DNA of 64,000 bases from Listeria cossartiae subsp. cossartiae. Its GTDB lineage: Bacteria; Bacillota; Bacilli; Lactobacillales; Listeriaceae. Below are positions 1-16,849 of the stretch, one piece after another (within the stretch, counting starts at the first letter, position 1; each line of letters starts with the position of its first letter). The stretch spans positions 124,001 through 188,000 of the forward strand of contig NZ_JAASUI010000002.1 in NCBI RefSeq assembly GCF_014224155.1, in the 5' to 3' direction. The position numbers were made by a program, and so were the translations under genes. The notes under the pieces are model-generated. The model searched no databases. It saw nothing but the letters and a program-made list of their open reading frames with translations, and was not told the origin of the DNA.

Positions 1-684
<684 letters not shown>

Positions 685-730
685 CTACCTTCTGTATGAG
701 ATTGGGGTACTGAGAAAATGTACCCCTCTA

Positions 731-8784
<8,054 letters not shown>

Positions 8785-8860
8785 CTACTTCCACCTCGTT
8801 TGTGTGTATATTTTTTGTACTTGGAAAAGAACTTGATTCATTCAAGCCTTGTACCATCAG

Positions 8861-8881
8861 AAAACAAATGTGTCTTGTTTT
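8861..8881. promoter_or_regulatory. inverted repeat between regulator and surface-protein operon
   Basis: A 7-bp inverted repeat, AAAACAA and TTGTTTT with a 7-base spacer, lies just after the regulator stop and about 80 bases before the giant gene. It could be a binding site for the Crp-like regulator or a weak terminator. AT-rich DNA gives such repeats by chance, so confidence is low. Confidence 0.25.
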
Positions 8882-8889
8882 CGTCTAAA

Positions 8890-9555
8890 TTAATCCGCTA
8901 CTTTTTGAACTTCTCTTTCAAAGTATTCAAGCCGCATTTCGCGTCCTTTAAGTTTCCAGGGAGAAGATTTAATATCGAGTTTTCCGTTATTATGCAGTTC
9001 GTTTACAGTGGAAGATATAGTGGAAATGGAGCAATTAGCTAATTTTGCTAAAATATTTATCTGGAGCCATTCTGGGAAAACTGGCAATGTAGTATTAGCC
9101 AAATTATTTTCTAATAGGAAGTTTAGCGTAGATACAACTTTATTTTTTGAATTCTCTATACCGAGCAGAGCTTGCCTTTTTAAGTCTTGTTCGTTTTTCT
9201 CCGCAATTTGTAAAAAGAAGTTAGACAATATTTGATCCTCTTCTAATTTTCCAAATACACCCTCCGCACTAATCAGGCAAACTTCCGATGTTTCCAAAGC
9301 TTTTAATACCACCGGATTTCTAGTAGGAAATACAAGATTTTTCTGGAAAAAGCAACGTACAATCCCCTTTTTCTTACCGTCACTTTCTTCAATTAACGTA
9401 CCATTCTTCACCAGTAAGACATGTTCTCTATCTATCGTAATACTCTCCCAAGCCTTAATTTGTTTACAAACATAAGAAAAATTATCGAGTAAATAAGCAT
9501 AAATAATAGCGTCTCTTTTGATGTAGTCGTGGTATTCAATGTACTTCATTATCAT
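8890..9555 (-). CDS. Crp/Fnr-family transcriptional regulator
   Basis: About 221 residues, the usual size for this family. The first part is a cyclic-nucleotide-binding-like beta domain without a recognisable cAMP phosphate cassette. A long dimer helix follows, then a C-terminal winged helix-turn-helix (LAKLANCSISTISSTVNEL). No Fnr cysteine cluster is seen. Three possible ATGs lie close together; the one at 9555 has the AGAGAGG ribosome site six bases away, while the one at 9561 touches it. Listeria encodes many such PrfA-like regulators whose ligands are unknown. It lies directly upstream of and codirectional with the giant surface protein gene, so it probably controls the ATPase-like operon. 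That link is inferred from position only. Confidence 0.75.
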   Translation of the reverse strand: MIMKYIEYHDYIKRDAIIYAYLLDNFSYVCKQIKAWESITIDREHVLLVKNGTLIEESDGKKKGIVRCFFQKNLVFPTRNPVVLKALETSEVCLISAEGVFGKLEEDQILSNFFLQIAEKNEQDLKRQALLGIENSKNKVVSTLNFLLENNLANTTLPVFPEWLQINILAKLANCSISTISSTVNELHNNGKLDIKSSPWKLKGREMRLEYFEREVQKVAD

Positions 9556-9600
9556 AACCATCCTCTCTAAATTTCCATCACAGACTTATTATCTTAGAAA

Positions 9601-9615
9601 ACGAATAATTTTCGT
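9601..9615. promoter_or_regulatory. inverted repeat upstream of Crp-like gene
   Basis: ACGAA-TAATT-TTCGT lies 46 bases before the regulator start and is a possible autoregulatory operator. The remaining upstream stretch (about 9562-9897) is AT-rich; I see no gene in it and no promoter I would defend. Confidence 0.25.
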
Positions 9616-9897
9616 ACAGGCAATTACAACTGATTTACGATAAAAACGGTATTGTTTGACAATTTTTCGTAACATTTAGGCGATTGTTCTATTTTTCAAA
9701 TTCGAAAAAACGTTGATAAATCTAACTTTCAAAAAAATGGCAGAAAAAAAGAAGCCTAAAACGATACATTTTTATCGATTCCAGCTTCATTTTTCGCATT
9801 TAATCGTAGTCCATTGGTTCTATTAAACAATGTAAACTACTGAGATAGGAAAATTTGGGTATAATGTTTAAGTTATTTAGACATTTTTGCCATAGAG

Positions 9898-9927
9898 AAA
9901 GACAACCCAGTACGTAGGTTGTCTTTT
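9898..9927 (-). terminator. hairpin directly after the 108-aa membrane protein gene
   Basis: Arms AAAGACAACC and GGTTGTCTTT pair across a 10-base loop right behind the stop codon. The U-run on the minus side is short (TTTCTC), so termination may be weak. Confidence 0.4.
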
Positions 9928-10254
9928 TTAGGCGTTTTTTCTGATATATAGCAATTTTGCTAGGTAGAAAATAATGCTTACACTGATGAAAATAAGCACA
10001 AAGCTTCCTATTAAATTGAACCATTGAATGTTTATACCTTCATTTCCGGTGAAAAACGTCTCTGTAAAATTATTTTTCTCATCTGTTGTCGTCATTACAG
10101 TTAGCCATTTTAAAGGTGCCCCGTATAAATATTCATAAAAGCTCACCTTATTTCCATCAGCTATCCCAAATGTTGGAGGGACCACAAATAGCGCGATGAT
10201 TAATAAAATTGATGATACAAACGCTCGATTAACTATCCATTGAATTTTTTTCAT
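9928..10254 (-). CDS. small membrane protein, 108 aa, unknown
   Basis: Two predicted membrane helices (about 9-30 and 80-103) enclose a polar loop of about 50 residues that should lie outside the cell. I recognise no family. It is the last gene of the small cassette behind the LXG toxin (toxin, immunity candidate, two decayed genes, this gene). Membrane proteins in that position are often orphan immunity proteins, but nothing in the sequence proves this. Confidence 0.5.
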   Translation of the reverse strand: MKKIQWIVNRAFVSSILLIIALFVVPPTFGIADGNKVSFYEYLYGAPLKWLTVMTTTDEKNNFTETFFTGNEGINIQWFNLIGSFVLIFISVSIIFYLAKLLYIRKNA

Positions 10255-10389
10255 TTTTTCTCCTGTCGATAATAAAGTAGCTTATTTCTTGTTTATTTTT
10301 TCGCATTATCAGTCAGAATCCTATTTTTTCAACTAAACCTCTCCCATTAACATAAAAAGTAGTATTTTCACTTCACAATCTGCATTTTT

Positions 10390-10593
10390 TCAGGAATTCC
10401 ATTTTCGTTCACCATTATAAGAAAAAGCATAAACATTATGAAAATCATCAAAAGTATATTCTTGTTTGGCTGGTATATCTAATAAAACATATACATAATT
10501 TTTGTCTTCTCTCAAAATTTGTATAGGATACTCAAAAATATATTCCTGATTTTCGAAAATCAATTTATTATTTATATAATTTATCTTCGTCAT
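10390..10593 (-). pseudogene. truncated small protein, probably a decayed immunity-type gene
   Basis: The best start is the ATG at 10593 with GAGG upstream, giving 67 residues (MTKINYINNKL at the start, NVYAFSYNGERKW near the end). The frame is also open upstream to a TTG at 10644 and, beyond one TAG, to an ATG near 10760. The N-terminal pattern (FENQEYIFEYPI, VLLDIPAK, NVYAFSYNGERKW) resembles Bacillales proteins of about 130 residues that continue well past this Trp. Here a TGA follows two codons later, so the C-terminal half seems lost. Resemblance is from memory; a genuinely short gene cannot be excluded. Confidence 0.4.
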
Positions 10594-10778
10594 AAGCTTT
10601 TTCCTCATCTTTGTGTTTGAATCTTTCTTTAGCTCCTCTGTCAAGCCTAGCTACTTCAACATAGTATATTCTAAAAAGGTCTTATACTCTCTTGTGCACA
10701 GTTCGCTTGATATATTTCTCTCATGAAAAAGCACCTTTAGCCAATTTTCACTCATCTTCATTTAAAGAATTATTCAAA

Positions 10779-11005
10779 TTAAGTTATCGCTTTAAATAGT
10801 GCGTGCCCTGTTTCAGCATTTCTTAATAATGTCGGCTTTCTAAAGCGCAAACTTGTTTCCAACTTAAAAATAGCATTTTCTTCTTCAGGAACTATCACAA
10901 ATCTGATTTCATCACTTTGAATCTCTTTTGTCGCCATCATCTCCTTTAAAGTTTTCTCTAAATTTATTTAAAAATTCTCCTATTCATTTAAGTTTTTTTA
11001 CTCAT
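10779..11005 (-). pseudogene. degraded small gene (frameshift plus two nonsense codons)
   Basis: A strong ribosome site (GAGGAG, 8 bases) precedes ATG at 11005, but translation ends after MSKKT. If one A is added to the seven-A run, the frame continues through two stop codons (TAG, TAA) into INLEKTLKEMMATKEIQ and on for about 50 intact residues to a TAA at 10779. The reading restores a continuous hydrophilic protein of about 76 residues. An internal ATG (10937) could still start a 52-residue product (FVIVPEEENAIFKLE, LLRNAETGHALFKAIT), but the AAAGGAG before it is too close. Likely a dead immunity-like gene next to the toxin cassette. The family is not recognised. Confidence 0.55.
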
Positions 11006-11114
11006 AATGAGCACTCCTCAGTATACGTAACTTTTTATTAGGTCCTCTTTAATTTGTTAACTTGATCACATGATTTTTCATTTATTAACTCTCCAATAAC
11101 AGCGAAATGTCAAT

Positions 11115-11366
11115 TTAATCATTTAATTTCTCATTTATTAACTCTTCAATAGCCTTGATTTCACCTGTATTATCATTTAAAGCTAGTAGCTGCGGACCGT
11201 CTAGTTCATTGCCCTCGCTATCCTTAATAGAAAATCCAACATCCCAGTAACCTGTAGCAAAAGTAGATGGTTTTGCGCTAATAAACTCTAGTGAATAATA
11301 TTCCGTTTTATTTTTTTCAGCATATTCTATTGCAATAGCCCTGATACTGTCATGTGTATGTTTCAT
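11115..11366 (-). CDS. candidate immunity protein for the LXG toxin, 83 aa
   Basis: A small, acidic, soluble protein with an N-terminal helix (SIRAIAIEYAEKN) and a central beta part (TGYWDVGFSIKDSEGNELDG). Its ATG overlaps the toxin stop by four bases (ATGA), which couples synthesis of the two, as is usual for polymorphic toxin and immunity pairs. No signal peptide is present, so it would act in the cytosol, fitting a toxin that attacks a cytosolic target. I do not know a named family. The immunity role is inferred from position and size. Confidence 0.6.
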   Translation of the reverse strand: MKHTHDSIRAIAIEYAEKNKTEYYSLEFISAKPSTFATGYWDVGFSIKDSEGNELDGPQLLALNDNTGEIKAIEELINEKLND

Positions 11367-12844
11367 CGTATACCTCCAAAATTATTAATATACCAATTGG
11401 CATGCATTCGTTCCGCTTCCGTAAAACTCTTCCATCTTCGAGTATTGTTTGACAGCATATCATAAACGAATTGTTCTGGTGCATTGAATTGCTTAGTATC
11501 AAAAGTTTTTCCAGCTCTAGGAAGGTTTTTATATGCATCTTTACCTATATTCTTGTACTGAATATAGTGTGATACCTCATGGAGAACTTCATACCTTGTA
11601 GGATTATCCTTTAATATTATAGTACCAGTTTCAGCATTAAAAGCTCCACCTTTATTGGCCGGTAAATACTTATCTCCTATCTTTAATTCAATTCCCCTCT
11701 TTTTCAAATAATTTTCTAACAGTACTAAATCTTTACTACTATATAAAGTACCATCTAATCGTCCAGTATTTGTCACATAATCTAACGGGGATGATTTACT
11801 TTTGATAACTGTTGTATTACGTATTGCAGCCGTACTCAACCCAAGCCCCAACACAACATCCGCTAATCCACTCTTATCTATATATCCTTTCCCAGCTTCA
11901 ACATATGCCGAGGTAGATAAAACGCCACCTGTTAAGCCATCATACTTATTACCATTAAGATAATAAACACCATCTCGCCAAGCTTTATTGATTTTCTTAT
12001 TTAAGTCTTCATTAGTAATAATCGAATAATCTTCTGGGTTAAGATATTTTCCGTTTTTTTCTAAATAAGCTTTAAGTTCGGCATTCTCCACTCCCAAGCC
12101 GTCTCGCTCTAATAACCACATGACCTGTTCTTTTCCATTACTATCTAAATATACCACTGCAAGTACTGTGTAGTCTTGTAGTTCTTCTATAATATCTTCT
12201 TTTATCCCTCGTGCTTTATTTAATGCTTGTTGCATGTGGCTCACTGTAGCGTGATTCAGTTTACTTAGATCGTAAGTGCCTGTTTGGCTATTGAACTGGA
12301 TATTCGACTGGAGTTCGCGGATGGTCTGCTGAACGGCTTGAACTAAATCAATCAAATGGTCAAAAAAGTTAGCGTGGCTTCGTTCAAATGACAAATATTT
12401 CTCGAGAATGTTTTCCTGTTTATAGGCAATAGCTAATTGGGAACGGTAATTCTGCATTTGTCCTTCTGTTCCACTATTCATTCGCTGTGCTAAAGCTTCT
12501 TTTTTGCTTTCTATTCGGTCAATCATTTTACCCAGTTCATATAAACCGTCCGCATCGATTTTGGCATCTGGTGAACTATCGACTTGCGCATGGAAATCTT
12601 GGATGTACTGTTTTAATCGTTCTTCACTTTCGTCCATGGCTTCGATTATTGCGTCACAGAGAGGGAAATAGGTCGTTTGATAATAATTTTTCGATGCATC
12701 AACTGCTTTTCCTTTTAAACTATTATCTCCCACATACTTTGTCACGACCGTTTTGATAGATTGGATGGTGTTTCTTCCTGATTCATTAGCTGTATGTAAT
12801 TGGTACAAAAAGACTTGTATTTCTCCGATGTCAATTCTACTCAC
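11363..12844 (-). CDS. LXG-type T7SS toxin with C-terminal HExxH metallopeptidase-like domain
   Basis: 493 residues. The first 200 or so residues are helical and look like an LXG domain (SRIDIGEIQVFLYQL, then SLKGKAVDASKNYY), the targeting module for type VII secretion. A linker follows (about 215-330). The C-terminal domain carries YEVLHEVSHYIQY with the zinc motif H422-E423-x-x-H426, and downstream APEQFVYDML and ERMHANWYINN. This resembles the Tox-MPTase4 class of polymorphic toxins. Start is GTG at 12844, with AAAAGGAG eight bases before it. No small partner genes (Lap, WXG-like), normally found upstream of LXG toxins, precede it; the next upstream feature is a tRNA. It probably acts against competing bacteria; the substrate is unknown. 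Confidence 0.8.
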   Translation of the reverse strand: MSRIDIGEIQVFLYQLHTANESGRNTIQSIKTVVTKYVGDNSLKGKAVDASKNYYQTTYFPLCDAIIEAMDESEERLKQYIQDFHAQVDSSPDAKIDADGLYELGKMIDRIESKKEALAQRMNSGTEGQMQNYRSQLAIAYKQENILEKYLSFERSHANFFDHLIDLVQAVQQTIRELQSNIQFNSQTGTYDLSKLNHATVSHMQQALNKARGIKEDIIEELQDYTVLAVVYLDSNGKEQVMWLLERDGLGVENAELKAYLEKNGKYLNPEDYSIITNEDLNKKINKAWRDGVYYLNGNKYDGLTGGVLSTSAYVEAGKGYIDKSGLADVVLGLGLSTAAIRNTTVIKSKSSPLDYVTNTGRLDGTLYSSKDLVLLENYLKKRGIELKIGDKYLPANKGGAFNAETGTIILKDNPTRYEVLHEVSHYIQYKNIGKDAYKNLPRAGKTFDTKQFNAPEQFVYDMLSNNTRRWKSFTEAERMHANWYINNFGGIR

Positions 12845-12960
12845 TGTAACAACTCCTTTTGTATATCATGTAGTTAAATGAATATTGACTATATAATTGA
12901 TGAATTTTCCAAAAGAAAGTGACTGATTATTTAAATAATTAACATTTTAGCTATGAAAAC

Positions 12961-12994
12961 GACAAAACACCAACGACTTTAACAGTCACTGGCG
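12961..12994 (-). terminator. terminator behind tRNA-Lys
   Basis: Arms CACCAACGACT (12968-12978) and AGTCACTGGCG (12984-12994) pair with three G-U wobbles, followed on the minus strand by TTTTGTC. It lies about ten bases after the tRNA and separates it from the LXG toxin gene. Confidence 0.6.
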
Positions 12995-13004
12995 TTTGTT
13001 TTTA

Positions 13005-13077
<73 letters not shown>

Positions 13078-13164
13078 GATGTCGTATTCCGACAAGAAAT
13101 ATTATACCATAATTCAGCGTAAAAACACAGCAACAGCAACTCGCCGTGGCTATATTTATCTGTA

Positions 13165-14121
13165 TCAATACACGGAATGTAGCGGTTCTCCGCCTGCCAA
13201 AACTGCTTCCACATTGGCGATAGCGATTTTGCCCATTTCTGTGCGGGTTTCCACGGTTGCGTTGCCGATGTGTGGTGTTAAAACGACATTATCTAGCTTG
13301 CCTAGCTCTGCGCCAATTTTCGGTTCGAATTCAAAGACATCTAGCGCGGCGCCAGCAATCACGCCTGTTTTTAACGCGTTAATCAGTGTCGCTTCCTCCA
13401 CAACAGGGCCACGGGCAGCATTAATCAAAAATGCGCTCGACTTCATTATTTTTAAGGTTGTTTCGTTCAATAAATGTTTCAAGCTTGGATTATATGCCGC
13501 GTGGATCGTCACGACATCGCTCTGCTCCAATAGTTCTTCTTGGCTCACAAACTCAGCGTCCCACTCTTTTGCAGCTTCTTTCGGATTGTGCCCTGAATAA
13601 ATAATTTTCATTCCAAAAGCAGCGGCACGTTTCGCGACCGCCTGGCCAATTCTTCCTAAACCAATGATTCCCAGCGTTTTTCCGCTTAACTCTGTGCCTA
13701 AAAAGAACGTTGGCGCCCAGCCTTTAAATTGCTCGGGGGTTTCGCGGCATAATCGGTCACCTTCTGAAATTCTCCGTGCAACGTCTAAAATCAATCCCAG
13801 CGTCAGTTCAGCCGTCGCTTCTGTTGATACATCTGGTGTATTCGTCACTGCAATACCCAACTCCTGCGCTTTTTTCACATCGATATTATCAAAACCCGCA
13901 CCAATATTAGCTACGATTTTGAGATTTTTAGCTGATTCCAACACTTTTGCTGTGATTGGGGAAGAAAGTGGGCATATAATCGCGTCCACTTCAGCTGTAT
14001 TTTTCAACAGCTCATCTTCTGTAATATTTTCTTCACCCGTATAGGCGTTAACATCCCATTTCCCAAGAGTTTTCATCGTTTCTGGTAGTAATTTTCCTGC
14101 TACAAACACGCTCGCTGTCAT
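13165..14121 (-). CDS. D-2-hydroxyacid dehydrogenase (SerA/GyaR-like)
   Basis: 318 residues of the NAD-dependent D-isomer 2-hydroxyacid dehydrogenase family. Visible marks are the Rossmann motif GLGRIGQAVAKRAAAFG, the catalytic Arg in NAARGPVVEE, the Glu region ALDVFEFEP and the catalytic His in LTPHIGNAT. No C-terminal ACT domain is present, so it is not the long regulated phosphoglycerate dehydrogenase; glyoxylate, hydroxypyruvate or another 2-keto acid is a likely substrate. A GTG at 14130 overlaps the GAGGAG ribosome site, so the ATG at 14121, eight bases away, is the start. Single gene transcribed divergently from the pentapeptide-repeat gene. Confidence 0.88.
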   Translation of the reverse strand: MTASVFVAGKLLPETMKTLGKWDVNAYTGEENITEDELLKNTAEVDAIICPLSSPITAKVLESAKNLKIVANIGAGFDNIDVKKAQELGIAVTNTPDVSTEATAELTLGLILDVARRISEGDRLCRETPEQFKGWAPTFFLGTELSGKTLGIIGLGRIGQAVAKRAAAFGMKIIYSGHNPKEAAKEWDAEFVSQEELLEQSDVVTIHAAYNPSLKHLLNETTLKIMKSSAFLINAARGPVVEEATLINALKTGVIAGAALDVFEFEPKIGAELGKLDNVVLTPHIGNATVETRTEMGKIAIANVEAVLAGGEPLHSVY

Positions 14122-14221
14122 CTCACTCACTCCTCAAGTGCCATTTTTATTCTAAATTCATTGTAATCCGTTTTTTACGAAAGGTAAACGATTTTCCGCT
14201 CCACTTCTTGGCAAAATACGG

Positions 14222-14227
14222 TATAAT
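14222..14227 (+). promoter_or_regulatory. -10 element for the pentapeptide-repeat gene
   Basis: A perfect TATAAT lies 24 bases before the ATG at 14252. No good -35 is seen at the usual distance. Confidence 0.4.
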
Positions 14228-14251
14228 AAAAGCGGAAGCGAGGTCGAAATA

Positions 14252-14890
14252 ATGAAAAAAATTACTGCTCCGCGGATTCCTGATGAGGATTTGGCGGTTT
14301 ATCCGAATGATACATATTTTATTGAAGACATTGGTGAAGTTAGTGAGCAAATTTTTAGAAAAACAACGCTAACTGGGGAAATTTTCGAGCATTTTCATTT
14401 AGAAACGATTATTTTTGATGGTTGTGTGTTTGACTCTGTTTCTCTTGTAAGTGCGAATTTGACCGATGTTGTTTTTAGAAATTGTGATTTGTCGAATTTA
14501 GATTTGATGGGCGCGATTATTCACCGGGTTCGTTTTGAAAATTGTAAATTAATTGGCGTGAATTTCAGCGATGCTACGCTTAGAAATTGTACTTTTGTTG
14601 ACTGTTACGCGGATTATGTTGCCTTTCGTTACGCGAATTTGAAATGGGTGGCGTTTGAAGCTGGCGCGTATACGAATAGTGATTTTAGCGGTGCGCAACT
14701 GGTTGATACGTATTTGGAACGGCTTGATTTGAATAAGGCGCAGTTTTTGAATTGTGCTCTTAGTGGAGTTGATCTTAGTACTTGTATTTTTGAGTCGATT
14801 ACTGCGATGCCGCAAGATTTAAAAGGTGTGAGCATTGATTTTTCTCAAGCGCCTGCCTTGATGCCGTTGTTTGGGATTCGGGTGAAATAA
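14252..14890 (+). CDS. pentapeptide-repeat protein
   Basis: 212 residues dominated by A(D/N)LxX-type pentapeptides (SANLTDVVF, CDLSNLDLMGA, CKLIGVNFSDATL, YANLKWVAF, FSGAQL, LDLNKAQF, GVDLSTCIF). These fold into a right-handed quadrilateral beta helix. Members such as Qnr and MfpA mimic DNA and bind gyrase, but many have unknown roles and this sequence does not decide. No signal peptide, so it is cytosolic. One of the few plus-strand genes here, monocistronic, ending at a bidirectional terminator. Confidence 0.85.
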   Translation: MKKITAPRIPDEDLAVYPNDTYFIEDIGEVSEQIFRKTTLTGEIFEHFHLETIIFDGCVFDSVSLVSANLTDVVFRNCDLSNLDLMGAIIHRVRFENCKLIGVNFSDATLRNCTFVDCYADYVAFRYANLKWVAFEAGAYTNSDFSGAQLVDTYLERLDLNKAQFLNCALSGVDLSTCIFESITAMPQDLKGVSIDFSQAPALMPLFGIRVK

Positions 14891-14893
14891 TAG

Positions 14894-14932
14894 AAAAAAA
14901 GATGGTTCCGCGTTACTTTGGAACCATCTTTT
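14894..14932. terminator. bidirectional terminator
   Basis: Arms AAGATGGTTCC and GGAACCATCTT flank a 10-base loop, with an A-run before and T-run after. It serves both the plus-strand pentapeptide gene and the minus-strand ada gene. Confidence 0.85.
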
Positions 14933-15965
14933 CATGTTTAATAAGCCATTCTTTGCGTGCCAAGCCGCCACCGTAGCCGCCTAATGCTCCGTTAGTATTG
15001 ATCACACGGTGACATGGGACGATAAGCGATAATTGGTTGGTGCCGTTTGCTCTTGCTACAGCTCGACTTGCGGTTGGCCGCCCTAATTTTCCCGCCAGAC
15101 CTTTGTAAGAAATCGTCTCGCCTATTGGAATTCGACGCAGCTCATCCCAGACACTTTGCTGGAAATCCGAGCCAATGTAGCGAATTGGTGTTTGAAAATC
15201 AACTAACTCGCCATCAAAATATAGCGTTAGTTCTTCTTCAACTTGTTTAATTACAGCCGTTTTTTCAGGTGTGATAGCCGCGTTTAAGCGCATTCGCAAT
15301 TTTTTAATTTCCGTTTCCAGTCCTTTTCGATCAACAAATTCTAAAAGAAGTAAACTATCATCGTCGGAAATCGCGAGCATCGAGCCGAGTTTGCTTTCAA
15401 GCCAAGCAGAGTGCAGAATGGTGATATCTTTTGATTTATGCGGAACATTCCCCATCGTTTTCGAAAAAGCATCCCGAAACCCGTTCCCAGACTCATAACC
15501 ACTATCAATTTGCGCGTTAATAATCGAATCGCCATTCCGAATATGCTTAAAAGCAAGACCAAGCCGCCGCGACCGCGCATACTCAATAAAAGTCATCCCA
15601 AATTGCTTCTTAAACTGGCGCCGCGCCGTATTTGCACTTATTGATAATTCATCAAAATCTTTATCGGTCCACTTTTTCTCCGGATTTTCCTCAATTGCAT
15701 CAACAAGCAACTTCACAGCAGGAGACATTTTAGTTGGATTAGAGAGCGGTTCACATCGCTTGCAAGGCCGGTACGATGCAAGCAACGCCTCCTTAGCTGT
15801 ACTGAAAAACTCACAATTTTCTTTCAAAGGTTTTTTCGCCGGACACGTTGGGCGACAAAGTATCCCAGTCGTTTTCACCCCAACAAAAAAGACCCCTTCA
15901 TAATTCGAATTTTTCTCCACTAACATATCATAATATTTATCAATATCCCGCTGATTCGTTATCAC
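14913..15965 (-). CDS. ada: Ada-type regulator and O6-methylguanine-DNA methyltransferase
   Basis: 350 residues with the full Ada layout. The N-terminal zinc domain has Cys37, Cys41, Cys68 and Cys71 (CRPTC, CKRC); one of these accepts methyl groups from phosphotriesters. A central AraC-type helix-turn-helix follows (SANTARRQFKKQFG, about 85-180). The C-terminal methyltransferase has the active-site motif PCHRV with Cys318. The protein repairs alkylated DNA and, once methylated, activates repair genes. Its start overlaps the stop of the PEP mutase-family gene by four bases (ATGA), so the two are coupled. Confidence 0.93.
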   Translation of the reverse strand: MITNQRDIDKYYDMLVEKNSNYEGVFFVGVKTTGILCRPTCPAKKPLKENCEFFSTAKEALLASYRPCKRCEPLSNPTKMSPAVKLLVDAIEENPEKKWTDKDFDELSISANTARRQFKKQFGMTFIEYARSRRLGLAFKHIRNGDSIINAQIDSGYESGNGFRDAFSKTMGNVPHKSKDITILHSAWLESKLGSMLAISDDDSLLLLEFVDRKGLETEIKKLRMRLNAAITPEKTAVIKQVEEELTLYFDGELVDFQTPIRYIGSDFQQSVWDELRRIPIGETISYKGLAGKLGRPTASRAVARANGTNQLSLIVPCHRVINTNGALGGYGGGLARKEWLIKHEKMVPK

Positions 15966-16735
15966 AAGGCTTCCCCTCCCGCAAAAATCCGCTCTACTTC
16001 CTGCTGAATCGCTAAATTGGCCCGAAAAAAGCTAAACGGTCCATAGCTGATTCTTTTCACACCAATTTCTTGTAATTCTGCGCTCGAGAGCATCCCATCC
16101 ATCATCATGACGTTAACTGGAAGTGGTGATTTTTCTACAAAAGCACGAATTAATTTTGGCGATAACAGCCCTGGAATGAAAATAGCATCCGCCCCAGCCT
16201 CTTTGTATGCTTTCGCCCTGTTAATCGCTTCTCGCGCCAAGTCTTCCGTTTCTTCGCGCCCTTGAAAAAAGACATCTGTCCGCGCATTGACAAAAATATC
16301 CGTGCTCATTTTCGCTGCCGTTTCTTTGATTGTCTTGATTTTATCACATTGCTCCTCCGTGTTGCAGAGCGTAGGATTTGTGGAGCCAATAAGCTGATCT
16401 TCCAAGTTCACACCGCAAACGCCAACCGCTAGCAAACGCTCCATATTCTGAGCCAGTTCTTCCAAATCATTGGCATAACCACTCTCAATATCCACCGTCA
16501 ACGGCAGACTCACATTCAGAGCGATACGCGTGATAACAAGGAGCATCTCATCAAAAGTCAAATGCTCTCCGTCCACTACTCCGAGTGATTCTGCGATTGC
16601 ATAACTGCTTGTCGCTATTACTGGTGCTCCGCCTTGTTGGATTGCTCTGGCGGAAGCGACGTCCCAGCAGTTGTAGAGGATAAGTGGGGTGGGTAGTTCG
16701 TGTAGGGATTTTAGTTTATTAAAGTTTTTTGTCAT
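15962..16735 (-). CDS. isocitrate lyase/PEP mutase-family protein
   Basis: About 257 residues of the ICL/PEP mutase TIM-barrel superfamily. Visible are the substrate-binding start (PLILYNCWDVASARAI), the metal-binding region DIESGYAND and GVNLEDQ. The isocitrate lyase KKCGH loop is absent, so it is closer to carboxyPEP mutase or oxaloacetate decarboxylase-like members; the reaction is not known. An ATG at 16750 lacks a ribosome site, while the ATG at 16735 has GGAG nine bases before it, so I use the latter. Translationally coupled to ada, which is an unusual partner for a metabolic lyase. Confidence 0.8.
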   Translation of the reverse strand: MTKNFNKLKSLHELPTPLILYNCWDVASARAIQQGGAPVIATSSYAIAESLGVVDGEHLTFDEMLLVITRIALNVSLPLTVDIESGYANDLEELAQNMERLLAVGVCGVNLEDQLIGSTNPTLCNTEEQCDKIKTIKETAAKMSTDIFVNARTDVFFQGREETEDLAREAINRAKAYKEAGADAIFIPGLLSPKLIRAFVEKSPLPVNVMMMDGMLSSAELQEIGVKRISYGPFSFFRANLAIQQEVERIFAGGEAL

Positions 16736-16744
16736 TGGTTTCAA

Positions 16745-16768
16745 CTCCATTTGTTAGGATGGAGTTAG
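16745..16768. promoter_or_regulatory. inverted repeat at the ada operon 5' end
   Basis: AACTCCAT, 8-base loop, ATGGAGTT: a perfect 8-bp inverted repeat next to a candidate -10 (TATACT on the minus strand) and covering the untranslated leader. It could be a repressor or Ada-binding site, or an mRNA hairpin over the ribosome site. Confidence 0.35.
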
Positions 16769-16849
16769 TATAGCAGATGGGGGGATTGGGGGGTACCAGA
16801 AAAATTAACATGGATGTTTTTAAAGCAAAGAATTTTGATTGTTCCTTTT

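Noticed and set aside
9800..10024. 74-codon minus-strand frame over the 3' end of the 108-aa membrane protein
   Set aside because: Overlaps a better supported gene and a hairpin; no ribosome site or family.
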